From Archegozetes longisetosus (Eukaryota; Arthropoda; Arachnida; Sarcoptiformes; Trhypochthoniidae): 64,000 nt of DNA. The notes below the pieces were generated by a model that made no database searches, was not told the DNA's origin, and saw only the letters and a list, made by a program, of their open reading frames with translations. Shown in pieces: positions 37,984 through 50,661 of this stretch. Each line of letters starts with the position of its first letter. Positions within the stretch are counted from its first letter, which is position 1. The position numbers were made by a program, and so were the translations under genes. The stretch is taken from assembly GCA_018873245.2 (NCBI GenBank), contig JAEMBT020000006.1, positions 14,292,387-14,356,386 on the forward strand. The letters are read 5' to 3'.

Positions 37984-39219
37984 GCTCTGTACTTTTCGGG
38001 TTTAATTTTCACACCAATTTGGGGCGGTTCAATTGGATTTAATAGATTTGACCAAATTCGGAGTTTATCGGGTTCAACCAGATAATTGATTTTCAATTTG
38101 TGGTTCATAAATTGCAAAATTGACATGTGCCGATTGTGTATTAACTGAAATGTCTCTCTATATCTCCATTGAAATACTTAATCTAGTATATATTTAGGTT
38201 TTCATTAGTTAATGATAAGCGATTATCTGTTCGAACCTTTCAAAATAAGTTATTTTATGCAAGACTGGTAGTGTAAAGCGCATAACTTTCAATGTGTAAC
38301 GTTAAATTTAAAAAGTTTCATGTAATACGTATATTTGATTCGGGCTTTTTCGGATCAAATCCGCTTTAAAATTTTCCTTCTGGAGGGTTTAATCAGGTTA
38401 AATTGGATTAAACCCGAAAAGTACGATTGCCGGCTTGAATGCCGAAGTCTAATACGTACAATGAGTTTTTACATAGGCAGGAACGCCGAAAATAAAGAAA
38501 ACTTGTTTTCAGATCCCATTTTTCTGCAATCTTCCTAAAATAAACTGAATCTCATTCATAAGGTTATCATAGATTATAAAAGCTGTAGCTGTATTTAACT
38601 CGAGCTTATGATGCAAGAAAGTGATACATTTATTTTAATAATTTAATTTAATCCACTCTAACTTATAAAAAATGCTGCAGTTCAAACAGCTTGATTTTAC
38701 TTATTGAAACAGATTTTTGAAACTAAGTTGAAAAGTAGGTAGTTTTATAGTCAATTTTTATGCGGTGAAATCCCACTTGATCCTAAAATTCAATTGGTAG
38801 TATAGAAATTTGTGAATCAGGCTGAAATCTCATCCATAGATTTATTTGTTGATTAATTTGATGAAACATTTATTGTGTAAAATATGATTGTAAAATGTAA
38901 AGTAAATTGAGTATTTCGTCAAGAAAAATTAAAGCACATTGGATTCAAAACTTTATATTAGTGAGTTTAATTCATAAGGTCATTCATATAGATTTAGACT
39001 TTTCTTTCAATTTATTTTATCGTAAAATTATTGATAACCTTTTGGGATAATAGCAATCAATGATTTCAGGGATTGCTTAGTAGAAACTCAGTGTTAGGAA
39101 AATCAGTTGGAAAACAGGGTTTTCCCTATATTCGGTGTTCCTGCCTATGTAAAAGCTCATTGTACGTATCAGACTTCGGCGTTCGAGCCGTACTCCGAAA
39201 AATACAGAGCCTAGTCTCA
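37984..39219. mobile_element. Composite inverted-repeat element, 1.24 kb
   Basis: The outer ends gctctgtacttttcgg (37984-37999) and ccgaaaaatacagagc (39204-39219) are inverted repeats. Inside, gtacttttcgggttta (37989-38004) has a perfect inverted partner at 38409-38424. A further long inverted pair, about 70 bp, lies at 38430-38500 and 39124-39200 (shared block tacgtacaatgag and acataggcaggaac). The structure reads as one element holding another, or as two related MITEs back to back. No transposase is present. Confidence 0.65.
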
Positions 39220-42200
39220 TTCTTTTGTTTTTGTAAATTTTAATTTCAAAGTTACGTCGTTTTGTCTCCGTTTCTCATGTTTTCCAAATAAGAAGCTAAA
39301 AATTCCAAAACCAGTTCTAACAGTGAATTGCCGACTATGCCAATAGCCAACAGCGTAACACAACGGCTAGCTGTGTAACATATTCAAATTCCCTTTAATT
39401 TTGGTTTGACATAATTTAGATGAGTATCTTCATTATTGGATGATTTGACAATTAATCAAGACTGAACATTGTAGAAAACATTAAAGATAACTAAATTTAA
39501 CTGAAACTCTCTTGAAATTGATTGATAAAAGTAATATATTTGTATTTTGGTCGTCTTTAACAGTGACGAAGCCAGTAAAGGTTAAGGCACACAGATTCCG
39601 TCGACTTCAGTGAAAAGATTGAGTCAAGAGTCATTTCATAGAAAGTTTATGTTTTTTATACAAATGAAGCTTATTTATTATAGAATTACCTTATGATTGA
39701 ATAGACTATGAACACTACCGTATGTTGGCCAATAATTGGTCGATGGATAATTATTGTTCTAACCTAGCATAAAGCCTGCAAGAATCAGCTTTGTATCCTT
39801 CGCTCAAAGTTTCCTAGTTTCGTTACTGGTCTTTAAGTAAATTAGTAATTATTGTAGATCACGTTCACTAACAATACTTTTCAGATATTATTGCGTATTA
39901 CAGCCTACTTAGGTATTTTGATAGAAAAACTTAAGTTGAAAATACTTGTCTTGCATTTGACATTCGCAAGTGAGAAAGCAATAGTATTATCATCTAGTAT
40001 TTTCCTTATATAAGTTGTTAAACATTTTACACCCAATTCTTAGTAAAATTAGTTTGAGTTAAATTTTATGAGACAGTAATCTGCTTAACATTCGTAAACA
40101 TAAGTTCAACTATTAATCCTGCTATCCATTCATGTTTTAGACTAGAAACTAAGTATTAAACAGAAAAGTCGAAGAAGCTTATTTCGAAAATAATAATCAA
40201 TAGCATGAAATGAACTTTTAGTAAATAAGATTTATTCACTAAAGGAAGAGCTTCATTTTTTTATTTAAGCTTCTTTTATTTCTAAAGAGAATAGGGAAAA
40301 ACATTTATTAGAAGTAGTTCATTAGAGATATGGTCAGTTTATGAAAATTTTTAGGTAGTTGTCAGTCAATCAAAAACTTATTTCTGCAAAAGTTGTAAAT
40401 AAAATATTTTCAAATGATCACTTTTTACCCTTTTGTTCTTAATCAACTAAACCGATTAACTTCAAATGTATCTAATAGTTTATACATTTCATTGAAGTGA
40501 ATAATGAATTACCCAAAAATTTCCCTCAAACTTACATAAATTGTTTTTTCTCTCGAGATTAGTTATGGCCTTTTCAAAACTTGTGACTTGGGAGTCAGTA
40601 AAAAGTCCCAAACAATAGTTATTTGCTTCACCTCAAAATATACTGTAAGATTTTGATTGCCACCTTTGCTGCAATTTTCTAAACAAAGGAGGAAGGTTGA
40701 TTTTTTTCAACAACTTTTCAAAGTTAAAATGATGATAACCTTTGTTGATAAAACTGTTTAAAGGAATATTTTACATAAGATTTAAAAACTATGCTTAATT
40801 TTATGACGAATATAATAATTTAATGATTTCATTCGTACATCACTATTTCTAGTTATGAGGAATACTTTGACGGAATAGAAATTTTTCCCGATTCAAACTG
40901 TACACGACTAACGTAATAGAAGTCGCAAACTCGGGCTAAAAAACAATAATTTCATGCAGTACTTCCTCGTTTGAACATCAAAGTTTCCAGTTGCATCCCA
41001 CCTCTTTCTATTGAAAAACTATTCCTATATTAGTACTTGTGAAGACGAAATACAAAAACATCTAATCAGCAGCCACAGATCAGAGATCAAAATTTATAGA
41101 TACCAAGACAAACCTGGACGGGTAGCAACCGAATTTAAGCCCTATTTTCACTAACAATAAGTTCAAAATATATTTATTCATGTAGCGAAATAACATAAAA
41201 ACTTGTATTTCTTTGAACAACGAACAAAAGTCAACATTGAAGCCGATAAGCAGTGGCGTTATTTCAATATCAAAACCCAGTTTGATTCAAGTCAATCATT
41301 TGAATATTGATTACAACAATCAATACTTTTAGTATTTAGATCAAAAGTTGATCGCATGGAAAACTTTTTAAATCCAACTGTAACATAAAATTTTTTCTCT
41401 ATCGATCAGAACAGCGATAACTTTCGTTTCAGGAAATTAGAATATTTTGCATAGTTTTCACTTTAAACTAATTCAAATGAGAATAGAAATTGACAAAACA
41501 ATATTCAGCAACAGTCTAATTAGATAACTGAACAATTTTACGCCACTGTTTATCCAATAATAGAATCAAACCTAAATTTATTAGCCAATAGTTTTCATTT
41601 GTGACTATGTCCTCATTTAGCTGAACGCTGTGCTAAACATAAATTTTTATTGTACAATAGAAGTATATGCAAAATAAGTTTCCAATTGAATGACTTTTAC
41701 TTATACTAACAACAGAGCGTGTAAACAAAACTCTTAATTATATAAATTCAAGATAATGAATATTTTTAACACCTGACTACAACATTTTTTAGCCATTTTC
41801 TTCATCCATTCACATTATATTTTCCTTAAGTTATATGTCATCTAACATGTTATCCGTCAATAAAATAAAATTTATAACTTTTTTTAGTTGAAGAATTTCT
41901 CATATTAATTAATAAAACTTCAATTTCAAGTGGGAATAATTTCAAGAATTTTGTTTGAATAAAATTTCTAATATTTTCAAAGTTATTCATATATAATGTT
42001 ATTTCAATTTGGTTGTGACTCTTCGAGAAGTTATACTTTTTTCATTACTAGGTCAAAACTAGCTGTGCTGCTGTTTTCAGCAAATCAAATTTAAAAATGA
42101 ATCATTGGGTGAATAAGCCTTTAGGGCACGAGAACGAGATTTATTCCTGGCATGACTGACGGAGTTTCTTAAGGAGAAGTAGTACTTCTTCTTTTGTAGT

Positions 42201-42392
42201 TACTATTGAGACTAAACCTTTTAACATCAGTTCAACTCTCAATGACTCCAATGATCGACAGAGCGTTAAGTGAATAACACTGGTTTTCAACAAATTTGAA
42301 ACAAATTTTTCAAACAAACAGAAAACTTCTCAGACTGTGATAAGATCTTAAAGTATTATAAGTTCTTCAGCCTTAGACTTAAAGGCAAAATA
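39220..42392. other. Intergenic upstream of ACSL gene A
   Basis: AT-rich sequence with no supported gene. Promoter and 5' UTR of the downstream ACSL gene presumably lie near the right end, but no defined motif was recognised. Confidence 0.5.
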
Positions 42393-45300
42393 ATGTCAAA
42401 TCTAATAAAAGAAGCGTTTGTTTTTGTGTTTATGTTTTTTACGCGTATTATCGTTATAAGTTATACATTCATAACTTTGCCGCTTTATTATGTAATACAA
42501 AAACCGTGGAAAAAGCTGGAGATATCACAAAAATGTGGTGCATATAAAGCGGATCCTAATTCACCATCATCTGAATGGGTCAGAGAAGTTGAGATACCAT
42601 ATCATCCACTTATGGATTGCAATACCTTGGCTGAAGCTTTTGAAAAAGTCAAGGAATTGTATCCTTTGGATAAGCCATCTATCGGCTATCGGGAAGTATT
42701 GGCTGAAGAAATACAACTTGATAGGGACGGAAATCCTATCAAAATGGATGGAAAAGTTCTTCGCAAATATAGGTTAAGTGACTACAAGTGGTTATCGTTA
42801 GGCGAAGTAGGGAGACGAATTGACGATATCGGAAAAGGTCTTCTGGTTAACGGGTTAGAGAGTGGTACTCATGTTGCTATTTATGCCGAGACTGGTGTTC
42901 AATGGTTTTTGAGTAGTTGTGCTATCAATAGAATCGGTGGTGTTTTAGTGACTGTTTTCCACACTTTGAGTGATGATGGACTTCTTCATGCCTTAAATGA
43001 GACAAAAGTGACTCACCTTATCACTAGTTTTGAGCTAATCTCAAGGGTGTCTTCGCTCGCCGATAAGTTACCTTACGTCAAAACTGTTGTTTACTTTGAA
43101 GGTATTTCATGCTTACTCCACAGCTTATATTTCTTATTAACTGATTCCCAATCATCTTAAAAAACATTTTGATTCTTTAGTACTATTTCATATTTTTCTT
43201 ATGTGCTTAGCTTTACTTATGCTTATCAGAGCCCAAACTTCTAGGGCAATCTCGTAGAAATTCTTTCATATATTGTGATAAAAGTCGACGAAATTCGAAA
43301 ATAGATTGAAGTTTAATAAGAAAAAAGTTAGGATTTTTATAAGCGTATTTTATTTTATTGAATGAATACTTGAAAGCAATAGGAAAAAATCCCAAAATGC
43401 CACTGCCATGATAATAAGGTCACAAATACTTGTTATATTTTGATCATTCATAGTAAAAACCATGAATGCTTATTTCTGTTTGATAAACTTTTTATTAAAG
43501 GTCCAAAAAAGGAAACGAATTACAAGTTTTCGCCAGAGATAAAAGTTCTTTCATTAACTCAAGTGGAAGACGATGGCCAGCGTTTAGGACAAAATTACAA
43601 AATCAAACCATTAAACCCAGAGGATACATGTATGATCATGTATACCAGCGGTACAGGTGGACTACCGAAGGGTGTGATTGGCACCCAGCGCCAACTGAAA
43701 GAAGCCGCTATGGCAATGGGACAAGTGGTCAGAGATGTAATTCTGGACGGACCCAATCATACATATATCGCTTATTTACCACAAGCTCATATTTTAGAGG
43801 CTACCATTGAACTGTTTCTGTTTCTCGGTGGAGTCAAAATTGGTTTTGCGACTCCTTTCACTCTAAATGAGTCGGCACCCGGTTTAGCCGACGGCACTAC
43901 TTGTGATATACAACTACTTCGACCAACTATAATGACTACTGTTCCTTTGGTTTTAGATCGTATTAGAAAAGAAATGTATGCGAAACTAGCAGCCAGAACT
44001 CCAGTCTCTACTGATATATTTAACTATTTAATTGATTATAAATCTTATTGGATTCAAAAAGGTACTAAATTATGTTAATTGAAAAGAATTATTTGAAGCA
44101 TTGAAACATGATCTCAAAATTAAACTCTTTTTAATGGCTTTTAGAAATTTATAATTAAATCACATTCATCTCAATTATAGTAATGAACGATTGAAAAAAT
44201 ATTCTAATAATTAGTACACTAATTTTAAATTAATCACCTGATGACGAGCTTAGACTGAGAATTGTTACAGGGCATTAAAAGCTTAATTTGTTAGACATTT
44301 CACACATATTTTGGGTCAAAAAGATTCAAGCTCAATTACAGAATTAACTTTTGCCGTATGTTTCACTAGATATTGACAGCTTAATCAATTGAAGTTGACC
44401 CTATTATAATCTTCAAGACTATCGAGATTTCAGGGAATATCAAATTCATATTGACTTAAATTAGCAAAAGATTTTTGAAATTTTGAATCATTCGAATGAA
44501 TAGTTTTTTGAAAAACACAAAACTGGATGATATAATATTTATTTCAAATCACTTTTAACTCAAATTAAGAATGAATGGATTTTAAGTTTTACGTCCTGTG
44601 AAGAGACTTGTTCATTAGTTATCATTTGATTTTTAATTTTATGTTGAAAGGATACGACACTCCAATCGTGAACAAGCTTCTATGTGGTAAAGTTCGGCAA
44701 CAACTAGGAGGAAAATTAGAATACATGGTAGTTGGAAGCGCTCCACTATCACCACAATTACAGTCATTAATCAAGTGTGCAGTAAATGTCACTTTAATTC
44801 ACGGCTACGGGACTACCGAAACATGCGGTGCAGGTAGTAAAAAATTAGTTCAATTTTGCGAGTCAATATCAATTGTTCCTCTTACCTTTTTAATATTGAA
44901 TGTTGGTTACAGTTCTATGCATGGACTTCAAGGATCTATCATTTGGTCGTGTCGGAGGACCGCTAAATGGTGTTAAGATCAAGTTGATCAATTGGGAAGA
45001 AGGCGGTTATCGGGTTGATGATAAGCCTCATCCAAGAGGAGAGATTTCGGTCGGAGGAAAAATGGTCTCGAATGGATACTACAATTTAGACTCATTGAAT
45101 CAGCAGAGTTTTAGAGTTGATGAAAATGGTTTGCGATGGTTTCTAACTGGAGATATCGCTGAGATTTTCCCTGACGGAACCTTCAAGATAATTGATAGGA
45201 AAAAAGACTTAATCAAATTAGCCAATGGAGAGTTTATTTCGTTGGGGAAAGTAAGTATTTTTCTGTTACAACTCACGCTTAATGCGGTTTCTGAAAAGGT

Positions 45301-46992
45301 TTTAAGAGTTAATCTAAACTTTTTTCCTCTGACGATTTGAAAAGCCGATTCAGTTCAATTTCAAAATCTTATTAAGGTATTAGTAATTTGACAACTAATG
45401 AAAAGTTTTCGGGTACAAATTTTTATTCAAATCAGTTCATATTTATGAAAAGCTGATTAGTTTCTCAAAGATAACGAGCACTTTGCAAAAGTTTGATGGA
45501 TAAACCATGAAAGTAAAAAATTAGCTGACATAAAATTTTCATTTTTATCATTGAAAACTAAATGAAAATAGCTTTATAGACATTAAATCCTTTAAATCAC
45601 TCATAATTTGAAAGCGTTTGATAACTAATAGATTTCGAAACTATTGTTCAAATAATGTCACGTCAATCAAAACTAAAATGATCTCATAATAATCACTTTA
45701 TACGTTTATTGATGTCGAAGTCAATGATAATTTTTGCTTGATTTTTCCTACAGCATCGGTTCAGAAGTTCATTCCGATGAAAGTAATTAATCTTAATGAG
45801 ACAGTTTTACGCTGTCGCTTAGAGTATATTTTGCACTCTAGTAAATTTACTTACTTTCCTGTATTTATTTATATAGATTGAGCGATCTTTTTTTTCAAGT
45901 GATGTTAATTTTATTAATTTATTTAATTGAGACCGTTAAGCAACGTCAAAGCTTATTAAGACTGAAATGTTTTTTGTAATTTAATTTTATAACCTATTTC
46001 ACGGCTTTATATACACTTTTGTCAGTTTTAAGTTTGCTCTTAAAGGTTGTACTTAAAATAGATACTTATAATAATTAGAATTTTATCGTAAATATGTCAT
46101 AAAAAAATTAACAATACTATTTGTTAGTAACACACAATCGATTGAATGGATCAAGAGTTAAGGAAAATTTCCAAAATTTTCTCTTAACATTGAAAAATGG
46201 ATATACTTGTAGTCTAGTCCTTCTTATAGACTTGAGTGGCAAATTACTCAATACCTTACAAGTTTAATACTTTTAAAAAAAACAACTTCAATATACAAGT
46301 AATTATAATAATGACATTTTCTAAAAACAAGTATTCCAAATAAAACCAGTTATTATTAGCTGAGGAAAGGCAATATTAATTTTATTGATAAAAACAGTGC
46401 GATTATCTCAATCTCGTCCAATTAATCGATACGTAAAATAAGTTTTATGAACTTTAACTTCAAAGTAGTATAGTTGAAACTTGAAGGTCGAGACAATCTT
46501 GAAAAATATGTTTTCAATATTTCAAGTTTTTAATATTTCTATAAAAATATATTTTTTTCCATTTAGATCGAAGCAGCGCTTAAGAACAGTCCATACATTG
46601 ATAATATCTGTGTCTGCGGTGACGCTATCGTAAACAGTTTGGTTGCGTTAGTAATTCCTAACTTGAAGTCATTAACTGTATTGTGCAAAGAGTTAAGAAT
46701 ACCTGATAGCACGCCATTACAGCAGATTTGCGTCAATAACGATGTTTTGAAAACAATTCACAAGTCGATAGTTGAAACTGCCATTAACCAGAAACTGCAT
46801 CGCACTGAAATCCCCACTACGATAAAAGTTTGCCATCAGGAGTGGTCACCAGATAATGGTCTGCTTACAGCTGCCATGAAACTCAAGAGAAACGCTATTA
46901 TGGAAAAACACAGATCAGATATTGATGCACTGTTTAAGACTATTAAGAATGAGTCCAAAAAGTCCGCAATCAAATGCGATAGTAAAGTGTAA
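42393..46992 (+). CDS. Long-chain acyl-CoA synthetase A (ACSL3/4-like, 5 exons)
   Basis: Activates long-chain fatty acids to acyl-CoA using ATP and CoA through an acyl-AMP intermediate, at ER, lipid-droplet or mitochondrial outer membranes. Exons: 42393-43101, 43501-44061, 44651-44833, 44913-45250 and 46567-46992. All are GT-AG and in phase, giving 738 residues. Features in order: an N-terminal hydrophobic anchor (FVFVFMFFTRIIVISYTFI), the AMP-binding loop TSGTGGLPKG (285-294; the usual second Thr-Gly is Gly-Gly here), GYGTTETCG, the WFLTGDIAEIFPDGTFKIID signature with IDRKKDLIKLANGE, and a C-terminal Lys in LTAAMKLKR. Exon 5 is followed by an AT-rich 3' end. Introns range from 79 to 1316 nt. 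It shares about the last three intron positions with ACSL gene B, so the two are old tandem duplicates. Confidence 0.92.
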
Positions 46993-48390
46993 AATCATTT
47001 TATATTATTTAACGACTTTTTGTAATCATTTTTTGTAATTTTTTAGATTTTTATAATTAATTAGCTATGAGCATATTATTTAAATAATTATTTTCTATTA
47101 CCTAATCAAATTGTTTTTCAAATTTGCAAATCATGTTTTCGTTGAAGTTTTGTGTATTTTCAATGTGTTGGGTTTTCGTTCAATTAAATATAAAAACCAG
47201 TAAAGAAACAAGAAAGTTTTCTCAAGGATTTTTCAAGCAATTAAAAAGTTTTTCTCGATAAGTTGCTATTATGAAACACTTTTGACGCAAGTATGACGTA
47301 AGTCTCTCAGTTGTTAAGTTTGGCAATTTAAATAAATATAATATAGTTGTCTGTAACACCCGTTCTACGAGGGTTTTCGAATGCCAAAACGATGTTAGAT
47401 CATTTAAATTTCATGCTATAAAAAATGTTGTCATTTAGTTGGAAAGCTTAATAAAAATGTTTGCTTCAATTACTTATTTAATAGATTTACGTTTACAGTC
47501 CATTGACGTATGTATTGTTTGCTTACTGTATGAGGAAAAATACATTTTTATTCAAATAATGAAAATTAGCACAAACAAAGTGTACAGAAAAGAGTAATCA
47601 TATAAGAATTTAGACTAGATTTTTGAGAAAAAATAATTATTGTAGTGCTTGACATACAATATATTGTTGGGCAAGTGCTATAAAGGTTTATCTCCAATCC
47701 AAATAACATTGAAGATACGACTATGTAGCACTCACCTGACGAAATGCCTATTGACCAAATTTGAAATTAATGTTATTTCAAGCAGATCCATCAGAATGTG
47801 TGTCAAATAATAGGAAAACTTTTTGAAGTTTAATACAATTTCATGGATAGCGTGGTATTTGACAAAAGGTTAGCGTATGTTCTCAGAAAAATCAGGTCCT
47901 GTCAGATAAAAATAAGTTAACTCAATGTTAGTGAAAGTGAAAAAACTGATGTAAATGTAATTCTTTTGAATAACTATAATGTAAAAACCGTCAGACTATT
48001 GCGTGAATTCTTTGGGTTATCCCCTACCTATCGTGAGCCCCAAACCGGTTCCCCATGATCACTTTGTTTGGTTTATTCATAAATAAAACTATATCACACT
48101 TTCTATTTGCAATTAAATCGTGTTTTGAAGTGCTTCTCATATCATCAACCGCTTCTTCTCGATACTTTTCTTATAAGCCAAAAATTTGACTTTGTGAATT
48201 AGTTTATAGTCAAACTTTTATTTAGTTATAAAGTTTGATTGATTTTCTGTTAAGTTCATTTAATCTTAATAACAGTTTTATAATTTTTCTGAAATCTATT
48301 CAAACATTTTTGAGTGCAAAAAATCAAATCAAAATTTGATAAACCTTTCATGAATTGTAAGAAAAAGATAACTCAAAAACTGAGCCAAAG
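46993..48390. other. Intergenic between ACSL A and the CRAL-TRIO gene
   Basis: AT-rich spacer holding the 3' UTR of the ACSL gene and the promoter/5' UTR of the next. No discrete element recognised. Confidence 0.5.
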
Positions 48391-49233
48391 ATGCCTTCCG
48401 AAGACGTCCGACAACTTATACCCGAAGTCCGCCAGCAATTCCTCGACCGCTACAATAATGAGCCTGAAAAATATGATGAAGTTGATGTCGAAAGAGTTAA
48501 GAACGACGATTGGGAGACATTGAGGTACATTAAATATCATCGACAAGACATTGGTAAAGCTGTTGAGCACCTAGATACTGCTCTTCAGTGGCGAAAAGAA
48601 TTCGGGGTCAACACAAGATCAGAATGCGACTTGCCAAAAGAGTTTGTGAGCGTGGGCGCGATATTTCCGTACGGGTCGGACGAATCAGGGCGTACTATGA
48701 TTTACATGAGAGTTAAAGTACACAAAAAAGTTCCTCAACTTATGGAATATTTTCGTCAGTTTGTGGTCGGAGTTATAAATCGTGTTGATCAAGAATCCGG
48801 CGAAAAGGGTTATGCACTGGTTTTCGATCTGACAGGTGTAGGCTTTTCAAACGCAGACATGGACTTCTTACAGTTTTTAATTAATGTTCTTAAAAGCTAC
48901 TATCCCTATGGAATGAGATATTGTATTGTTTATAATTTGCCTCGACTTTTGCGTCCCCTGTGGGCTATAGCCAAGTTATGGATCGGAAATCATCAGAAGA
49001 TTATCAGGTTTGCAAATGGGGATGAAATTAAAAATCATATACCTATAGATCAGCTACCGAGATATTTAGGCGGAGAAGCAGATGTAGACTTCACGAAAGC
49101 TCCTGAAGGCTGTAAATCTGTGGCAGAATTGGGGGCTCAGTATGGTTTCACTGATGATGAAGTCGAAAAATATTTGAAGATATTTGAGCCGCACATGAAG
49201 GAAGCGCAAAAATTAGTTCACGAAGCCAAATGA
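48391..49233 (+). CDS. CRAL-TRIO (SEC14-like) lipid-binding protein, intronless
   Basis: Predicted to bind a hydrophobic ligand such as a phospholipid or tocopherol-like lipid and move it between membranes. A single exon encodes 280 residues with no signal peptide or membrane segment. The N-terminal helical CRAL-TRIO-N part spans about residues 30-75 (DWETLRYIKYHRQDIGKAVE) and the lipid-binding domain about 80-230 (GYALVFDLTGVGFSNADMDF, then YYPYGMRYCIVYNLPRLLRP and IDQLPRYLGG). The spacing after YYP and the LPRYLGG end are closest, from memory, to the CRAL-TRIO domain of MOSPD2, but the C-terminal MSP domain and membrane anchor are absent. The C-terminus is charged and helical (KEAQKLVHEAK). 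AATAAA at about 49434 is a plausible poly(A) signal. It lies between two acyl-CoA synthetases. Confidence 0.88.
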   Translation: MPSEDVRQLIPEVRQQFLDRYNNEPEKYDEVDVERVKNDDWETLRYIKYHRQDIGKAVEHLDTALQWRKEFGVNTRSECDLPKEFVSVGAIFPYGSDESGRTMIYMRVKVHKKVPQLMEYFRQFVVGVINRVDQESGEKGYALVFDLTGVGFSNADMDFLQFLINVLKSYYPYGMRYCIVYNLPRLLRPLWAIAKLWIGNHQKIIRFANGDEIKNHIPIDQLPRYLGGEADVDFTKAPEGCKSVAELGAQYGFTDDEVEKYLKIFEPHMKEAQKLVHEAK

Positions 49234-50661
49234 ATGCCATTCGTTTATAATTAATATTTGTTTGTGTTGCTATTTAATCCTGTCATACGTTAATTTTTGT
49301 GTGATTAATTAACGAGAAATAGTCAATCAATTGCAAAATGAAGTATGTGAGATGTCAAACTCTCTAAATATTTGTCATAATACTTGACTTAGTCTAAGAT
49401 ATTTATTTTATTTTTCAATTTTTTGGAATTCTCAATAAAATTTGTAAATATTAAAATATTATGTGTTTTAATTCTTATAAACTTTCAAATCAATTTTTTG
49501 AACTTCTTCAAAGGTTTAATCAAACCTTTGAAAAGATTGCTTGGAAATTTCTCTTTTCAATTCATGTTTATTTCTGAAGAGAGTTTATGGAGAAAATCAA
49601 TTTTAATAAAAGCTCACGAATTAGGTTGCAAAGAAAGAGAAAATTTCTGATTGTCAAATGAAGACTACAATGGAATAATTGACATTGATTTGGTTTCAAA
49701 CCCACAAGCAGTCAATGTTATAAAGACTTGACTAACTTTTCAATATTGCATTGATGAGAGTAGAAATTGCAATTTTAGTAATGACAGAATTATTTCATGG
49801 GCAAAGTTGGCCTAAAAATGCTTTTTACCAATTATTTTCACGTTTATCTTCACAGAAACTGTCTGAAAGCCAAATCCATTTCTATTATCCGTTAAATAAA
49901 ATAAAATGAATTGTCTGCGTTTCAATCAATCACTCATATTTGAATTCTAGTGAAGGCTCTGATTGAGCTCAAGCGCTTCACTTGTAATGCCACTATATCG
50001 TTTGTGTTTCTCAACTTTTTTTAAATATTTTAATACAATTAATTAATGGCAGAATAGAGCAGATTCACATCAGCTTTGACTGACTGAGGAACTACCATAA
50101 GAACTAATGCCTCGCAGTTTGATTAAGTTCAACTTAAACACTTGAAGAAATCTAGCCTTGCTCTTGAACTAAGAATTTATCAAAACACATCTGACTGACT
50201 TTCTAAAATATTCAATTGATTAATTGAAGTTGATTAAGTTATAAGCCTTGAAATACTTATCCAACAAATCTCGATTCAAGGTTTAATATTGCAATATTAA
50301 TATAAGTATTAGTTAGAGCAATAGTCTATTTTAAGCTCAAGTTTAACCATCATTATTATCATTTATATCTTCGGTATCTTCACCGAAGAATAATTGTCAT
50401 AACCAATGTTTTGATTCTTCTGCTGGTCCCGAACCTACCCGACTCGCTTAGATCAAATTTACAATCCTTTCTGTTGATCTTAAAGTCGATCCAACCCTTT
50501 GTAGACCTTCGCTCAAACTAATCGTGAATTGAATAAGTGATATAATAATGCGGATAACATACAGTATTAGTTATTTTACAAAATCAGTTTTAGAAAAATG
50601 TTATTCAATGAAGCCTTTAAATAGAATTTTTATAAAAATCAGTTTCAAGGATCAAACTATT
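49234..50661. other. Intergenic between convergent genes
   Basis: Contains 3' UTR sequence of the CRAL-TRIO gene at its left end. No other gene or repeat recognised. Confidence 0.5.
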
